Origin: Mesocentrotus franciscanus
Lineage: Eukaryota > Echinodermata > Echinoidea > Camarodonta > Strongylocentrotidae
Length of the DNA: 64,000 nucleotides
Reading direction: 5' to 3'
NCBI GenBank assembly: GCA_037976565.1
Contig: CP137680.1
Location: forward strand, 15,620,374 to 15,684,373
The notes below the pieces were generated by a model that saw nothing but the letters and a program-made list of their open reading frames with translations, was not told where the DNA came from and searched no databases. Each line of letters begins with the position of its first letter. The stretch's first letter is position 1. Below are positions 1-14,398 of the stretch, in pieces. The position numbers and the translations under genes are program-made.

Positions 1-50
1 AGTATTAATCTAATTAAATAATTGACGCTTGATTAAGTAAATTGTCCATG

Positions 51-210
51 GAAATTTGAATTTGATCAAGAACGAAAATAGAAAGATTAAAAACACTACG
101 AATGATTGCTTCTCGACGCAATAATATATTGTTTGTAGAAATTTGAACCTAATCAATAACGAAAATAAAGGATTTTAAACTCTGCGAATAATTGCTTCTC
201 GACGCAATTA
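51..210. repeat. Two-copy tandem duplication, unit about 87 bp
   Basis: The word GAAATTTGAA near 51 recurs near 138, and TTGCTTCTCGACGCAAT near 106 recurs near 192, each followed by similar sequence. This gives two imperfect copies with a period of 86-87 bp. No coding potential is seen. The first copy starts close to the window edge, so more copies may lie outside. Confidence 0.75.
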
Positions 211-2859
211 GAATGAATGTAGCTATACCTGGACACCATACATGTCACCTCAAGTAATAAGGATTTAATGTTATGTCGGTCATTCTGACATAGTACACTG
301 CAGGGTCGAAGAAAGCCGTATTCGAGGCCGCTGTATAATGTCAATTTGGTTTAAGCGCGAATAGAGATTCGCTTGCTTATCCTTTTCTGCAATATTTTCT
401 TTACAATCATTTAAATAACTATCCCATACTTCTTTATAAATGATTATCAATTAAAATCTTGGTCTTAGGCCCAGTGGCTTATTCTACATTATTATTGCCA
501 AAAGGCGGTCTCAAATGTATATAAATGAAATGATATAAGATATGATCATTGTGATATTTATGAATTACACTATCAATTTGTTTTAATGGATTGTCTCTGC
601 TTTAGATATAAAGTATACCTCTTTCGAACGATTTGTTGTCTTTTCATTCGTTTTCACCATTCCTTCTAAAATGGTTTGTTATATTCATGTATTAGTTTTA
701 CTCCGGTCTACAGAGGTGATTAAACATTTAACAAACTGATCGTTTTTTACAATTTTTAAACATAGTATAATTCGACATAAACTAGTTGTTTTGTAGCTTT
801 TAATCTTGAACACACTTAGGTAAACTCGCTATAGTTCATTAAAAAATGTCGTTATATCTCGTTTTCTCTTTTCATAATAATTATCTTTATAGTGTCATGT
901 CTATTATTAGTCGACCCACTATATGGTGCAGTGCGTCTTTAAGACGAAATCAACAAATTAGTGTCTATCCAATATTGCATTTAAACATGGCTTTGTGAGA
1001 GCAAATCTATATAAAGAAAGCAATTATATTCAAAGAAGAAAAAAACAAATCCTGAAATCAAGTTTCGAAAATGAGAACGAACTGGGTTTAAAATATGTAT
1101 CGGTAATTAATTGTAAATTGATTGCTTTACATCTCTTATACTTGTTTAATTGTTCGTTGCTTGCACTCAGTGGTAAATCGTTTTGACTCAAGTGATAAAT
1201 CCATTAGTATTAGTAATTTCGATTGGGTTTAATCGCTGCTGGTCCTCAACATAGTTTATAATAGCCCTTAACAAAACAGCGAATACTATGAAGATACTAT
1301 TTGTGTAACAAACTTTCTCTGTTTTGGGTTGAGAAATTATATTCTATACAACATTTAACTGGCCAACGTTTTTAAACTGTTCATTTTCTATTAGCATATT
1401 AACGATATGAATCTTAATAAGTGAGAGGAAAATAAATGCCAGCCTCCATCTAAACACATTTCATCTGGTCATTTACAATGTTCATTAAGAATGAAAATAC
1501 AAAGCTTTGTGGATTAAATGAGGAACGAATTGTACGACTTTAATCATAGATATTGAGCTTTACACATTCACATTCAATAGGGGTGGAGTAATGTGAGCCG
1601 TAGCGGGAACGTCAACATCTTCCACCGGGAGAGTTTCGGCTCTGGCTAAGCTCACCGATCAACATGACCTTGAAATAGATCATGGGTTATCACGTCTTTA
1701 ACAGCACATAATGGGGCATTCGTACTAAAAACATCTCTTGCTGTACATCCTTTACATAATGTTACACACCTTACTGAAATGGATTTAGATTATTTCAAAT
1801 TTTATTTTCTCGAAATAAAAGACTTAACTCTGCGATAGAACGCCTGAGTGTAAACCTTAGACAGTGCAGACATTTTATCTTCATTCAATTATACAAACAG
1901 TATGATCATGTTGATTAGGCATCAGGTTGTTTCCAAAATATTAGCAAAGTTATATTGAGCAGTGAGTAATTTATCAACGTTTTCAGGAAAAGTCACGATT
2001 ATGATGCCTTTTTCTTTCTTGTACAATATTAAATTTTGTAAAACGGGTCAGGGATGGACAGACTGCCATACATGGTATTTCAACAATTTGTCGATCTTTT
2101 TTTTTTACCTGAACCGATTCTCAGTCTCATTGGTATTGCGTATTTGTCAAGCGATTCAAAAGCTGCATAGAAACCCTGATGCTCATACACGTTGATACAT
2201 TAATACTGATCGTGAGCTTGAGAAGTTTCGCTAATCTTTTTCCTTACGGAATCAAATTTATTGATGTGCCATTTAATAAGGGACAACAAATCCACTGTTT
2301 TTCCTGTGAATTAAAATAGGTAATGAGGTGTATAGAAATAATTAGCGGTTAAGATTGGATTGGATTGAATATTTATGTTTTGATAATTATAGGCCAATGG
2401 CAATACCATAAACACGTTTAATTGCTGTCAGACTATCAGTACTTTAAAGGTATCGTTAAACATTTTGCAGGACAAAGCGCAAACTTACTAGAAGATAACA
2501 ATAAAAAAGAACAGAGTAAAAACAAAAATAAAAAGATTTAGAGACTTGGGAATGCATGCCAATGTTTCTGCAAGTTTATTTGACAAATTGGAAACAAAAC
2601 AAAACAAAACAAACATATGAAAAATTGCTTCACTTGAATTTTCTGAATCTTTTTCAAGCATTTCTAGATATATTTGTACACAATCAATCACTTTCATTTT
2701 CGCTATGATGTTAAGTCGCAGCATAAACCTGAAACGTGGAGTTATAAATTTATACCAGAACCAGGATCTCAGGACCAAACTCATCCTAGTTGATATCATG
2801 AGTGGATATACTCAGGAATGTCACCTAAATGTCATGTTCTCTATAATTTATATAGTACA
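211..2859. other. Non-coding AT-rich stretch, no gene seen
   Basis: Only short open frames (under about 105 codons) occur, with AT-rich low-complexity translations and no recognisable domain. A slightly GC-richer patch lies at about 1580..1680. No RNA gene or convincing mobile element was recognised. Confidence 0.6.
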
Positions 2860-3152
2860 GGGGGGTGTTTCACAAAGACTAAGATCGACTTTAAGTTGGA
2901 CTTAAGTATAACAGGCCGTTCATGCCACTGTTTGCTCTTACCATCTACTGGCATTTGTCTTTCGAGGGACGTACAAATCGTGGACTCAAATCTACAGAGT
3001 TTACATTTTTTGATAGTTCATTATTTAAGGAAAAAAAAATTATCTAAAGAGTATAATTTAGAGACCAATGGTGATAGCAACCAATGGCATAAATGGCCTG
3101 CCATACTTAAGTCCAACTTAAAGTCGATCTTAGTCTTTGTGAAACACCCCCC
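2860..3152. mobile_element. MITE with perfect 50-bp terminal inverted repeats
   Basis: The left end (2860..2909) starts GGGGGGTGTTTCACAAAG and is matched exactly, in reverse complement, by the right end (3103..3152). The element is 293 bp with no transposase, so it is a non-autonomous DNA transposon. If the repeats are taken as 49 bp, a 3-bp CAG flanks both sides (2858..2860 and 3152..3154) as a possible target-site duplication. The superfamily is not certain. Identical arms suggest a recent insertion. The long open frame across the element (2818..3321) is a by-product of the repeat. Confidence 0.9.
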
Positions 3153-6100
3153 AGGAAAAGTAAGGAATAGAAGTATTTATTCCCTCAATCAATCATTCAA
3201 GAAACACCAAGAAGAAATACGTGACAAGGAAGAGGGCGTGGTATACCACAAGCTCAGCTTGATGCGAGAAGACATTAATACTTACATAGTCAACATAGAA
3301 ATGAAAATAACAAAAAAATAGCAAAAGAGCATATTCATAACAGTTAGATCAATAGAATGTGCGATAAATATAATGAGATAAGATGAAAAAGAACACAAAT
3401 AACTGCGATGTTTAAAAAAAGGGGGCTACTCTCCACCTGTTGCCGAATAATGCAAACTTATTTCTAATTTATTCATATATAAAGCACGACCGCTATCATA
3501 TTTCATGCATGGGGTAAATTATTTCAATATTGTCTTACTTCATAAACAGAGTGCTAGGACGGAATACCCCTCTTTTGTTTCAGAATGCATAAAATATGTA
3601 GTTCAATTCAATTCAATTCAATTTCGGTTTATTAATATCAACATATACAATGTACAATGCAGTAGTCCAAGGACCAATAATGCAATGTTTACATAAAATG
3701 TGCATAAAAAACAGGAATGATCATATACATGTACAATTAAAATGATAATAAATAAAGTTATCATAATTGTTCATATCTCATACCTATATACATATTTTGC
3801 TAAATGAAAGTAGGTTGATGAATAACTGTAAAAGTAACTTGAAATGTTGAACCAATTATTGCAAGTAATCATAATCTAAAACAATATAGAGAGGAAATTA
3901 TTATATTGCAATTGTCAAAATGAGATCCATAAACTGAAAAAAGTGTACATGGAGGTTCGTCTGTTATGGGACAGATTAGGTCAAATTATATTGAATGGAA
4001 TTATTACATTAAAAATATATCATTAAAGCATTTCATATAAAGTGATGTATAACGCCTATGAGCATACACAAATTCTTATAATTTTTTAGTTTTCACATTA
4101 CATTGTATTAAAACTGAAGTTGAGTTACAATTAAGTTATTGCAGCAGAATTATACACGGTAGTTTAAGAACAACTTTAAAAGAAAAAGATCAAAGCTAAA
4201 TAACTTAAAGAAGAGCACTCAATAATATGTGCACGATTATTTGAATTGGGATCGAGCTTGAATTCAATTAAGGAAAGTTGCAAAACAAAAACTCTAAAAA
4301 TATTAAAAAGCACAACAACAAAAAATGGATACATTACTATAGATGATCTACAACTGAGCATAGTAAACTGAAAGACCTTGTATTATTGAAATTGAATAAA
4401 CATTTTCGTTAAAGGTTAGATTTACATGAACTTTGAACAAAAACCTTACAACACTCATAAGAGAATTCATGTTTGAAAATGTATTATATTTTCATTTCCA
4501 GCTCACTAATTGGTATTGCATCTTCAGAAATATAATAAAACACACTTTTTAGGGTAAAGAAATATTAACTTTATCCGTAGTGAAAGATGTGATAACACAA
4601 ATTTACAAGTCAACTAAGTTCATTATTGACAAAACAACGAATTATATACATGAACTAAAATGGGACGTGAAATAAGATGCTGGGCATTTATGAGCCTATC
4701 ATTGTTGATTTCTAATTTATAAAATATATTCTGTGTCACGTGTCTTTGTGATAAATATCGATAATTCATAAATTTGAAGGACATTGTTGTTCAACATCAC
4801 TTGTAATTCTAAACAAGCGAAAGCTAATACATAAGAATCTGGATTACACATTAACACGGCCCTCGTACGAATAAAAGAGCGTGACATTTCACATTCAAAC
4901 TAAAACTGCAATTCTTCATTACAAAATAAAAATCTGTCTCATGTAACGGTTAAATGAAGTAGGATGACGAGTCACTATACATGTAGGTTCTCCTTAAAGA
5001 GATATCTTCGATAACTTTTTTAATTAAAAAAAAAGGTTTTAACTGTCAAAAGTCCAAACGAAAGAGGTTTATTTGACACAGACATTACAAGAAGAGTAAA
5101 CTTGCACTTTCCTCTATTCAAATTCGGCTTATCAGAATCGAAGATACAACACAGATCTTTCTATCCTTAGTAACGCTCTTCGGTTCTCGCGAAAAATAAT
5201 TTTCAATTTCTATTTTACACTTTACTAAAGAAACATCCCTATCTTCAGACACTGCAGTAAGTATCGTAAAGACTGATAGTAAGTCATCTGGTGTTTGAAT
5301 ATTTTTAACATTTTTAATATACATGTAGTATTTTATGTTTTATTAAAACTTGCTTGTAAAATGTGAACAATGCAGCCATTGGCTGCTAATCAAATTATGT
5401 ATTATACCATGAATAAATTATAAATAAATAAATACAAAATTAAGTAATTATCAAATACTATGTTTTAATGCCTATTACATTCATTGCTCACGGTCAATTT
5501 GCTGAAATACGTTTTGGCATTAGGAACAACAAATGCATTATCTAGTATCAAATATTAGTTGATAAATATCATAAACACGGTACCACTTTATTTTCCTGGA
5601 GGAGAGTAATGAGCCATTAAATGATGTAAAGTTACATTATTCATATATTTTGATCATTTTGCCAATTCTTCTTTATACATTTGATTTCAAGTGAAGAGCA
5701 TTTGATAACTGTCTTAACTCAGTATGTAAAACCATCGATTGCATTTCTTTGTCTAATGTTACACGTGCGATTGTGTTTCTGTATATAGGTTTTTTTTTTT
5801 TTGGTCATGATAAACCTGACATAATAATACCACAAATTTAATCATGTTCGTGAATGTCATTAATGTAAATTTTCAACAGTCGATTGTAAAGATACCTTCA
5901 TTTAGCAAAGACATTTTATTTCTTAAACGTGACAACGAAATTTATCTCCCCATCAATAGAAAGGAAATGTTCGTTCGATGACAATTTGTATAATTATGTG
6001 ATAGGTTTTTATCTTCTGTATATCTTCCATCAGGAAATATAATGTAATGAATTGCAATTATCCGTTAGGTTCAACAAAATTTAGAACCTGAAATCATTTC

Positions 6101-8010
6101 AAATTTGTATGATATTCGAGAAAACTAACTTCTCGTTTGGATACGTTATTAGCGCGTGATGAACGACTCTCTTTTTGATTTTCTAATAGAGAAATAAGCC
6201 TTGTCGTAAGCTATGATGATAAAAGGTAAATAAGAAGACCATTTACATGCATATTGTATTTATAGAGAGGCAAAATCAGCGTCCAGGATAAGACTTTGAC
6301 AAAACCTATCAAATTCCACTGCTACTTAATTGATTTATCACCAATAAACAACTTCCGATGTGTAACAAACGAGAAGGTTTATAAATACTTTTGGTTTGTA
6401 AAATCTATGTATTCAAGTTCTAATCCGTTGCGTAATAAGGACGGATTTATTTTGTTTTTATCATCGGAAATTGGGAAGTCTTGTAACCTGACAAAAACAT
6501 AGCAGAGTACGTGACAGGTGTATTTGCCACAAAACCGTAGTACAGACATGTAATCCTTATTATTCTCTATCTACCAAATCATTTTCCTCAGTCCCTTTCT
6601 TATTGACACAATCGTTCTCATTGCCACAAATCTAGTACCCGATCTCTCCATTATTCATGTCACTATTTTTTGTTTAATTAATATTTTAGGTAGATTCGCT
6701 CCTCTATCCAATCATGCTCCTTGATCATTTTGTTTTCTTTATTCTCTCCATCATCTACGGCTACTTTTCGCATTACTCCACTTGAATGTTTCTTTACATA
6801 CACTCTTTTTATTATTCTTTAGCTTGAATTACTCAAATAAAGTCAGTAATGTTTTTAGCAACTAACATATTGTATCCTTATCAGCTGCGTTTATACACAG
6901 GACCAAAACATTAATGAAAATCAAGTAGTGAATTGATTTATATGATAATCTGACAATTTTAAACTTATAATGATATATAGATTGGGGTACTATTTTATCT
7001 TATTACACGTATTTTCACACAGAGGTTTGTTTCTTACAGTACACAAGATTATGTACAAGTGTTTTAAGTAAATGTATAGATTATAAACTGGCTTTTCATT
7101 TATGTTTCTTTTTACAATAGTTGAGTATAACCTGAAGATCATTATCAAAGTATCCAACAATTCGCTAGCGTGCTATTTTGTAAAGATCATATTGAGATGG
7201 ATAATAGTTAATGCCCTTACATGTCCTCAGCAGTGATAAACGGATACTCAAAGCTCTCACTATCGATAACAACTTTACAAAAATGTCATTTTTATTAATG
7301 GAAAGTGCATTGCGTGCAAAGCATGCTTTCTCCTGTTTTTTTTTCTTCAAATATATCTATTTCATATAAAAAATGACTTGATTTAAACAACATGATCAAA
7401 ACGTACACTCTGAAATAAAAATATTAAAAATGTATCAAAATATATACACTTTATAAGTTTAGTGCAATTTTGTCAACTTGAGTTTTAACTTTTTATTGAT
7501 ATTACTTAATTTGTTTCTTGGTTATTAATCTAACGTCGTTATGATAACGTTCGAACACTCCCCAAAGCAGTCGATGCATGGGTTGTAATAAATATGTTTG
7601 GAAGATTATACAAAAATCCTAGTCAATAGATGACCTATCTTAGTTGATATTAAAAAGGAACATATTGAATAGAGTAATCGTTATTTGCTCTTGAGGTCAT
7701 AGCGATTTTTAAGGCTAAATGGTTAGGAAAAAAGATGTCATCTCGGAAAACGTAATTACTAACTTTAAAATGTCATACGTGCATGCAGGTTAATATAATG
7801 CATAATTTATGTAACAAGTTAAAAACTGAGCTTTAACATTCAGCAGTAGAAAAAAAATAACCATAATCTACATCAGCTTCTGAATGTGTTTTCGGATGTC
7901 TCTAACGAAATAGAATTTTTCATGCGATGTGAATGTGACAAAAAGCAAAATTCTGGGGTGAAACAGTTCTTTGGTTCCGTTCACTCAGAGACATGCCATG
8001 TCTAAAGCCT
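3153..8010. other. Non-coding AT-rich stretch
   Basis: No gene is recognised. It contains a retroposon tail at 3603..3630 (listed separately), a T-run near 5772 and no open frame above about 70 codons after 3321. Composition is uniform and low in GC. Confidence 0.55.
3603..3745 (-). mobile_element. Retroposon 3' end with (ATTGA)n tail, minus strand
   Basis: On the plus strand a (TTCAA)n-type run at about 3603..3627 is followed by TTTATTAATATCA. Read on the minus strand this is a short A-rich 3' end closing with tandem ATTGA units, the way many non-LTR retroposons end. The 32327 element in this window has the same design. The body upstream (higher coordinates) is too decayed to classify. Confidence 0.45.
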
Positions 8011-8141
8011 CGGTCACAAATGCCATTACGAACTGCTACGAACGCCGTACGAACGATTTTCAGACAATAGAAATTCGGGAAGACAATGGAAAAACAGAGA
8101 GATTCGTACGAAATGATCGTTCGTACGAACCTTTGTGACCG
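8011..8141. mobile_element. Short MITE with CGGTCACAAA ends
   Basis: CGGTCACAAA at 8011..8020 is matched in inverted orientation by TTTGTGACCG at 8132..8141. Inside both arms TACGAACG-type palindromic words recur (CGTACGAACG, GTTCGTACGAAC). The element is about 131 bp and carries no gene. No clear target-site duplication was found, so the limits may be a few bases off. Confidence 0.65.
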
Positions 8142-11100
8142 TAGCATTAACTGATGAAAGCCCTTCAGCTGAGAAAAGGAGGGTCTCACTCGGAGCAACA
8201 TAGCGCCTAACCTCCCGCCAAGTTTGAGATGGGGCTAGCTGGAGTCAAGTTAACTTTGGAAAGTAATCTTTCAGGGTTCCTTTATTAATTATCAACATAA
8301 TCATTTTCACAAAAGATCGATACATGCACTATTCCATGACTTGTCATATAAATATTCAAACAATAAAATATTTCAAAATAACCTCGGCCGCACAGCGATA
8401 TAATTGAAAGATATTAAACTTGATAAAATATAATGTGTACACCAATTCTATAACATAAAAACAAACAAGCAAACTGATCACAGACACTCAGAAACATTTG
8501 GTAAATTGAAACCAGTTTTTCACGTAATTATTTTCTTTAAGATTTGTTTATGCTGTATATCTTTACATATGATAATAAGTTTTATCAGCTGACATAACTT
8601 TTTCAAACAGTGGTATCTGATTTTTGCATCATGATTATGTTCAGTAGATCACATAGCTTAAATTTGCCAATAAATTGAATGTCAGAACATTACGCATTTC
8701 AAGCGTTAATGGTATAGACAATATATCTAATTTAAGAGTTGCAGTATATATTCCCATGTACGGACAAGTGAAACAGGACTCCGTATAATGCCTTTGGTTT
8801 GATAAACTTAAAGACTGTTCTCCTTTAGTATGACCAGTGCTGAATCAAGCGGTCGAGGGGTATCCATCTCAAAAACTAAAACTAAAAAAAAACCTTTACA
8901 CGGCTGCATGCAGGAAAACTTTGAAATTTGGGATGACATACTTTCAAACCCTCTCAGATATTAACATATTACATGCCATAAAGCTTTGACTACGAACGAT
9001 TTCCATTCTTGTTCTCACTGTTAGATTTAATATTTATATCATAATTATTTCGGAAATGTAAGAACTTTTATGAAGGAAGAAATACAACGCCTAGAAATAT
9101 CTCACGAAATTACATTAAAAGTATGATAGACAATCAAAATGATAAATAAAATAACTTTGTCTGCAGCAAATACATATATTTTAAAATTAATTTTAGGGCA
9201 CTTCATGTTACCAAAACGATTTCCATTTCACTCGTCATATGAAAAGCAATCAAGCATTTAATGTTTTTTTTTTTAAGAAAAGAAACCGAGATGAGCAGGA
9301 ACATAGGCTAATCACAAAGTTTGTTACTAGGTTATTAAACAGAAACCATATTTGTTAATAATCAAATTGGTGAACTCTCTATATATAATATATCTCTTAT
9401 TTTAAAGATCTTAGATTAATGCACGATGGAAAGATAAAGTGGAAGGATTGCTGAAAGTCGTTGATATCGGGTAGTTCTTGAACAGATGCAATATTAGTTT
9501 TAGTTTCCGAATAAAGCAAAGTTATGTTTTAGTGGCATGGTCAGATGGTAGTTTGATTTATTACGAAAAAATATGCAGTTACAGTCATTTTCTCTTTTTC
9601 AAACGTCGATGGGAAGGATAAGCATTTTTTTCATTTTCACGGTGTCTTAAACTAATGAGGTCATTAATGATCATTACAGCTCACTGGAATTCCATTACCA
9701 GAGTTCTAAATAACCGTTACGGGTAGTTTCAGTTACCTTTCGTGAACGATGAGCATGCTGAAAATTAGCTTTACGGTGGTGAGTATCACATTAAACGAAT
9801 AAATGGAAAGGTTTAGATGTCAGAACGATTAACATGGCGCCATTTTTAATTGAATCGGAAAGACTTTTAATTATCACAGAGAAAATTCGAAAAGATGTCT
9901 TTCAAAATGTCAGTGGGTAAATTAAGTCTTGCAATTAGGACCCTTTTACTATCAACACATGGGATGGAACACAGTGTCATAAACTAGACAGAAAGCCTAC
10001 ACTATTAACTCGAGGCACAAAACTGCCGAAAACACGATTAAAGCTTATACATTAATGTCTACATAATGGGACCAATAAGTAACTATTATGCAAAAATAGG
10101 ACTGTAATTCATCACTAATCACAAGTTAACTGCCTAAGCTAATCTAACCGCCTATAAAACTCTGTTAGTTGTCTAATTACACAGCAAAGTTGTAAATCAT
10201 ACGATTTCCGGCGGGACAACTCCCCTCTCAAAAGGAAGAAGAAAAAAGAAGAAGAAGAAAAAAAGATAAAAACCTTGTTATTTGATGATCTCATCGTTTG
10301 AGATGCCAAGAGGACTGTATTTGTTCACCTTGGACCAAGACCTGTTTGAACGTAGAGACCGCCAAGCCGGGAGTTTCTACGGGCTCTTATCAGACAGGCG
10401 GTCCGTGTGATGCGGCCGACCCGTCAAACAAGGGCTCGATGAAACAAGGCGCGTTATCTCGAGAAAGGCGAGAATAACAAGACACTGATAATGCCGTGTA
10501 ACTTATATGTTTGTTCGTCCGTCAGTCTATATGAACAGGAGACGGCCATTTTGTTTTGTCCGCTTTGTGACCTCAGAAATTTTTAAAAACTGGGAAACGA
10601 CTGAGATGGAATAAGAAAGACCAAAAATAAAGAAAAACATAAACAAACAAACAATTAAACAAACAAAACAGACGTAAAAAACACCAAGTTCTCTGACAAA
10701 GACGATCGAAATCTTACACAATTTTCTTGAATTGAAGTGTTCTAACTTTCATAATCAATACGATTAAAGTTATTAAATAGGATAAACATGTTTAGGATTG
10801 GAGGGTGCAAAAAACAGCCTGATCGAAAGCGCTCACCGTACGAGATATACCGATGATTTTTTGTTCTAAAGGGGCGGCAACTGCCCCAAATGAACGACTT
10901 GGATGGGCGTCAGTGCTATATACATTACAACAAAAATAACAATAACAACAATCAATCAACTTTTTTTTGGTAATCACGATATTTCATTAACATAATAATC
11001 AAGATCTTAGGCCCATACAAATTTACACAAATTGTCATATTTTTTAAATATAAAATATCCCTGGTATTGTCTTAAGTTGCAATGAAATATGATGAACTTT

Positions 11101-12212
11101 ATTCATACTCTAAAAAGAAAATAATAATTCACTTTATCCTATCGTCAATCTTAAAAGGTGAAGCAGTGATGATTGGAATATTAATTAAACAAAAACAAAA
11201 ACAAATGAACATCAGCTTACAATAGACAATTTACGGATGAAAACGCTAACCCTATTAAGGTTAATTGTTCACACAAAATCAATTAAACGAACAATAAAAC
11301 TCGTTGATTAATTGTTACTGATGTACTTGGGTGTATAATTCTCTATCTATGAATTTATCATTGTCATACAGTAGCCATATTCATATTGGTTGATTGGTAT
11401 AGGATAAATTGTCCATACTTGTTCTTGATCAATTAGGTATTATTGATTATATTCATTTATCCATTCAGTTAGTGAATGGCTAGAGTTCAATAATGTTTGA
11501 TAAACGGAAATAGGATAGTAGCATATATTACTAAGTAAATTATTTACCTTCCTATATTATATCTTGTCAGAATTATATTTTTAGCTCCTTTTCTTTAGCG
11601 CATATTTGCACGTAAGCTTATATAATCGATGTGCTCTCTGTAGTATTCAATTAAACCATTATGAAACATTCATGCAAAAAGGAACAAAATGTTACTTTCA
11701 CATTTCTCCATTCGTGCAATTATCTATCATATGCAATAGCTAATTTCCTGCTACTTTCATAGGCCCTCTTTAAGAACGTTTCATTATTGAGTTGTTTCAC
11801 TTTCCTTCATCATTTATCCGCTCCAAAAAAGGGCTGTAACAATTAAGTAAAATGTCTTGGGGGAGCACGCCCACAACTAAAAATGTGGTGGGTAAAAGAC
11901 GACAGCACTCACTTCCCCCACCCCGGGCCAAATGGTGCTCGTATAAATTTATCATATTGAAAGTGAAGTTCACAAAATTATGGAAGATATTTTATGTCTG
12001 GAATTTTTGTAAAATCTCAGAGAAACCATTACTATCCGCTTAACGTAGGCCTACTTCTTTTTATTCTTAACCGGAGAAACAGAGCCATTTCATGTTGTTT
12101 TTTTGTTGATGTTTATTCCTATTAACATTGCATGTCGAAATAACATTCACAGACTGTATAGACACAAAATTAATCCGATAAAACGAGTTTAAAAACGAAT
12201 AGTGACAAAGGC
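8142..12212. other. Non-coding stretch
   Basis: No gene is recognised. Local features: a purine tract of GAA/AGA type at 10228..10266, and a GC-richer patch at 10320..10470 containing the inverted pair GACCGCC (10356) and GGCGGTC (10396). The palindrome GTAGGCCTAC lies at 12045..12054. Other open frames are short and low-complexity. Confidence 0.5.
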
Positions 12213-12480
12213 TAGATCGAGAGAGAAGGGGAGAGGAAGAGAAAAAGAGAGAGTGTGTGCGTGTGTATTTGATGTGTGCGTGTGTTTGAGGAAGAGAGAA
12301 TGGATAAAGAAGGAGGGGGGATGAGAGGAGATGAACAAAGACGGGAGGGGTAGGACAAAAACACTATCATTATCACAGAAGAACACAGAAGAACGCGCGC
12401 ACACACCATCTCTTTGTCTTTTTGTTCTCTTCCTCTCCCCCTTTCCACTTCTTCCCACTATCCTATTGTCTCCCTATTCT
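12213..12480. repeat. Purine-rich then pyrimidine-rich simple sequence
   Basis: About 140 bases of GA/GGA-rich sequence with two GTGTGCGTGTG runs are followed by an ACACA/CT-rich stretch on the same strand. Open frames on both strands here encode only Ser/Leu/His/Arg low-complexity peptides and are artefacts of this composition. Confidence 0.75.
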
Positions 12481-14340
12481 TTCTTACTCTCTGTTGATTT
12501 TGTACTATGTTTAATGAGTTTGAAATTTAAATAATTCAAATCAAATCAAATCATTTCAATATCAAATATGGAAAGTAAGATTTAATTAACATTAACATAG
12601 TTAAATTGTAACAATAGGAGATTGTAATATAAAAATAATCGATAGGTGAAAACCTCTTTTGTATAAAATCATGAGAACAAAATCGATAAATGACTGCAAA
12701 ACATTGTTTCCGCATGTGGGCTAATCAATTTGAAATTAATGCATTTCATTCAAATGGTTTTCATTTGTCTTTTTTATGGTTGTAAGTCAGAAAATTATCA
12801 TCAATAATTTGAAGAAGTCATTTAAGACCGGAAGCATCTGCGAACAATTATTGTTCTCTTCTATAAAGACTTCCATCATTATTCGCTAGGATGGGTTTAT
12901 AGACAACACTCTGCTGAACCTTTATATTTCTCATATCATTTCGAGACACTCTTTCCGTTGAAACAATGAAACTAAATAGTGATTAATTACTTGTTATCAG
13001 TTAAAGTGTGAAGGTTACATCAGAAAGCAAGTGAGAAAATAAAAGTGACTGGATAAAACACCTAGTAGTGATAAATGATGTACAAAAGTAATTATTCATT
13101 AGTACATATAAAAAAAGAATAAAGGGAACAAAGAAGAAAGTGTAATTGATATGTTTCTAGTGTCGCTTTTATCGCATGCTGTTCTGCAATCTTTATAGAG
13201 GACTTATTGTGTCTCGAAAGTATTGTTCGAGAAGGTAAATTAATTTTAAAACAAGGAAGTGAGGAACGTCAAATTATACAGTTAACTGTAGATAGAAAAA
13301 TATCAACACCCGATGCATTAGAGCTCCTCCTCCGGAGAATTTCATCGACAGATAAAATATTAGCAGGAGGGGAGGTTTGGCATTTGGGGGGGATTAAAAT
13401 TGTTAATTACCTTCACAAAATATTCTCAAGTAGTTAGAATAGTTTTGGGGTTTCATTTCGGCAAAAATAAAATTTACTTTTCACTTCACCTACATTCGTT
13501 CGCAACTTTTCAAACAATAACTGATTTACTACTCTATTTACACGTAACAAGCAAAGCACTCGATTCTACAACTGTCTTAATCTGCGCAGTTATTGCAACC
13601 CACACAGGATTATTCCAATCAAATATTACGAAAAATGAAGTAAAAACATGTCAAATGTCGATATATGATAATAGTAAACGTTTACAGCTATATCAGGTAT
13701 GGATCTGAATTTTAAAAAGAGGCATCAGTACATTCGGGCATCCGTTGGGGGAATTAAGTGTGGAATATATTTCACGGAACGGTAGATTGCATTCGTTCAT
13801 AAATGCTAAAGATTTTTTTTTAAAGTGAGATTTTAACGAATGTTACCTAATTACATTACATCTCATAATAAGCCTAGAAGTTTTTCTGTTTTCGATTCAT
13901 GAACACTTGTAGCATGTACCTTTTTGCAAATCATTTAAATTCACCTTTATTGAAAAAGTTAAAAAATAATAACACAGAATACATCCACTGAATACAAAGA
14001 AAAGGGGAAATTTGAAAATAGGTTTTGGCCAATTTGTTGTCTCAAATTAATTCCTAAAACGATTAAATCTTTCAAATTACAGATTTACAAAATTTGCCAA
14101 TTAGGTCAGGTTTATCAATCAAAGTTAAAATTAGTTTCATTAAATTTTTATTACATGAGTTTTATATGTCAAAGAAAAAAAACAGGAGTAACTTTGTTTT
14201 GTAGCGTAAAAGGGATGGATAGATGAAAAAAATTAGGTCTCCTAATCATGAAACGTTAAAAAATAAACGATATCATAGAAACCTAAACAGTAACCACTGC
14301 TTAATTATTCCTATTGTGTAACCTACCATGGATAAAAATG
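12481..14340. other. Non-coding stretch
   Basis: It starts with an (AAATC)n-like run at about 12535..12560, possibly a retroposon tail. An open frame of 76 codons at 13207..13437 (plus) has a mixed composition but no recognised domain and no clear splice sites, so it is not called as a gene. Confidence 0.45.
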
Positions 14341-14398
14341 GATGCAGTGATATTTACCTTTCTCTCCTCTTCCCTTACAATTCTTCAATCCGTTAATA

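Noticed and set aside
2818..3321. 167-codon plus-strand open frame
   Set aside because: It runs through both arms of the 2860..3152 MITE, and its translation mirrors the inverted repeats; no domain.
12189..12534. Frames rich in Ser, Leu, His and Arg
   Set aside because: Simple-sequence artefacts on both strands.
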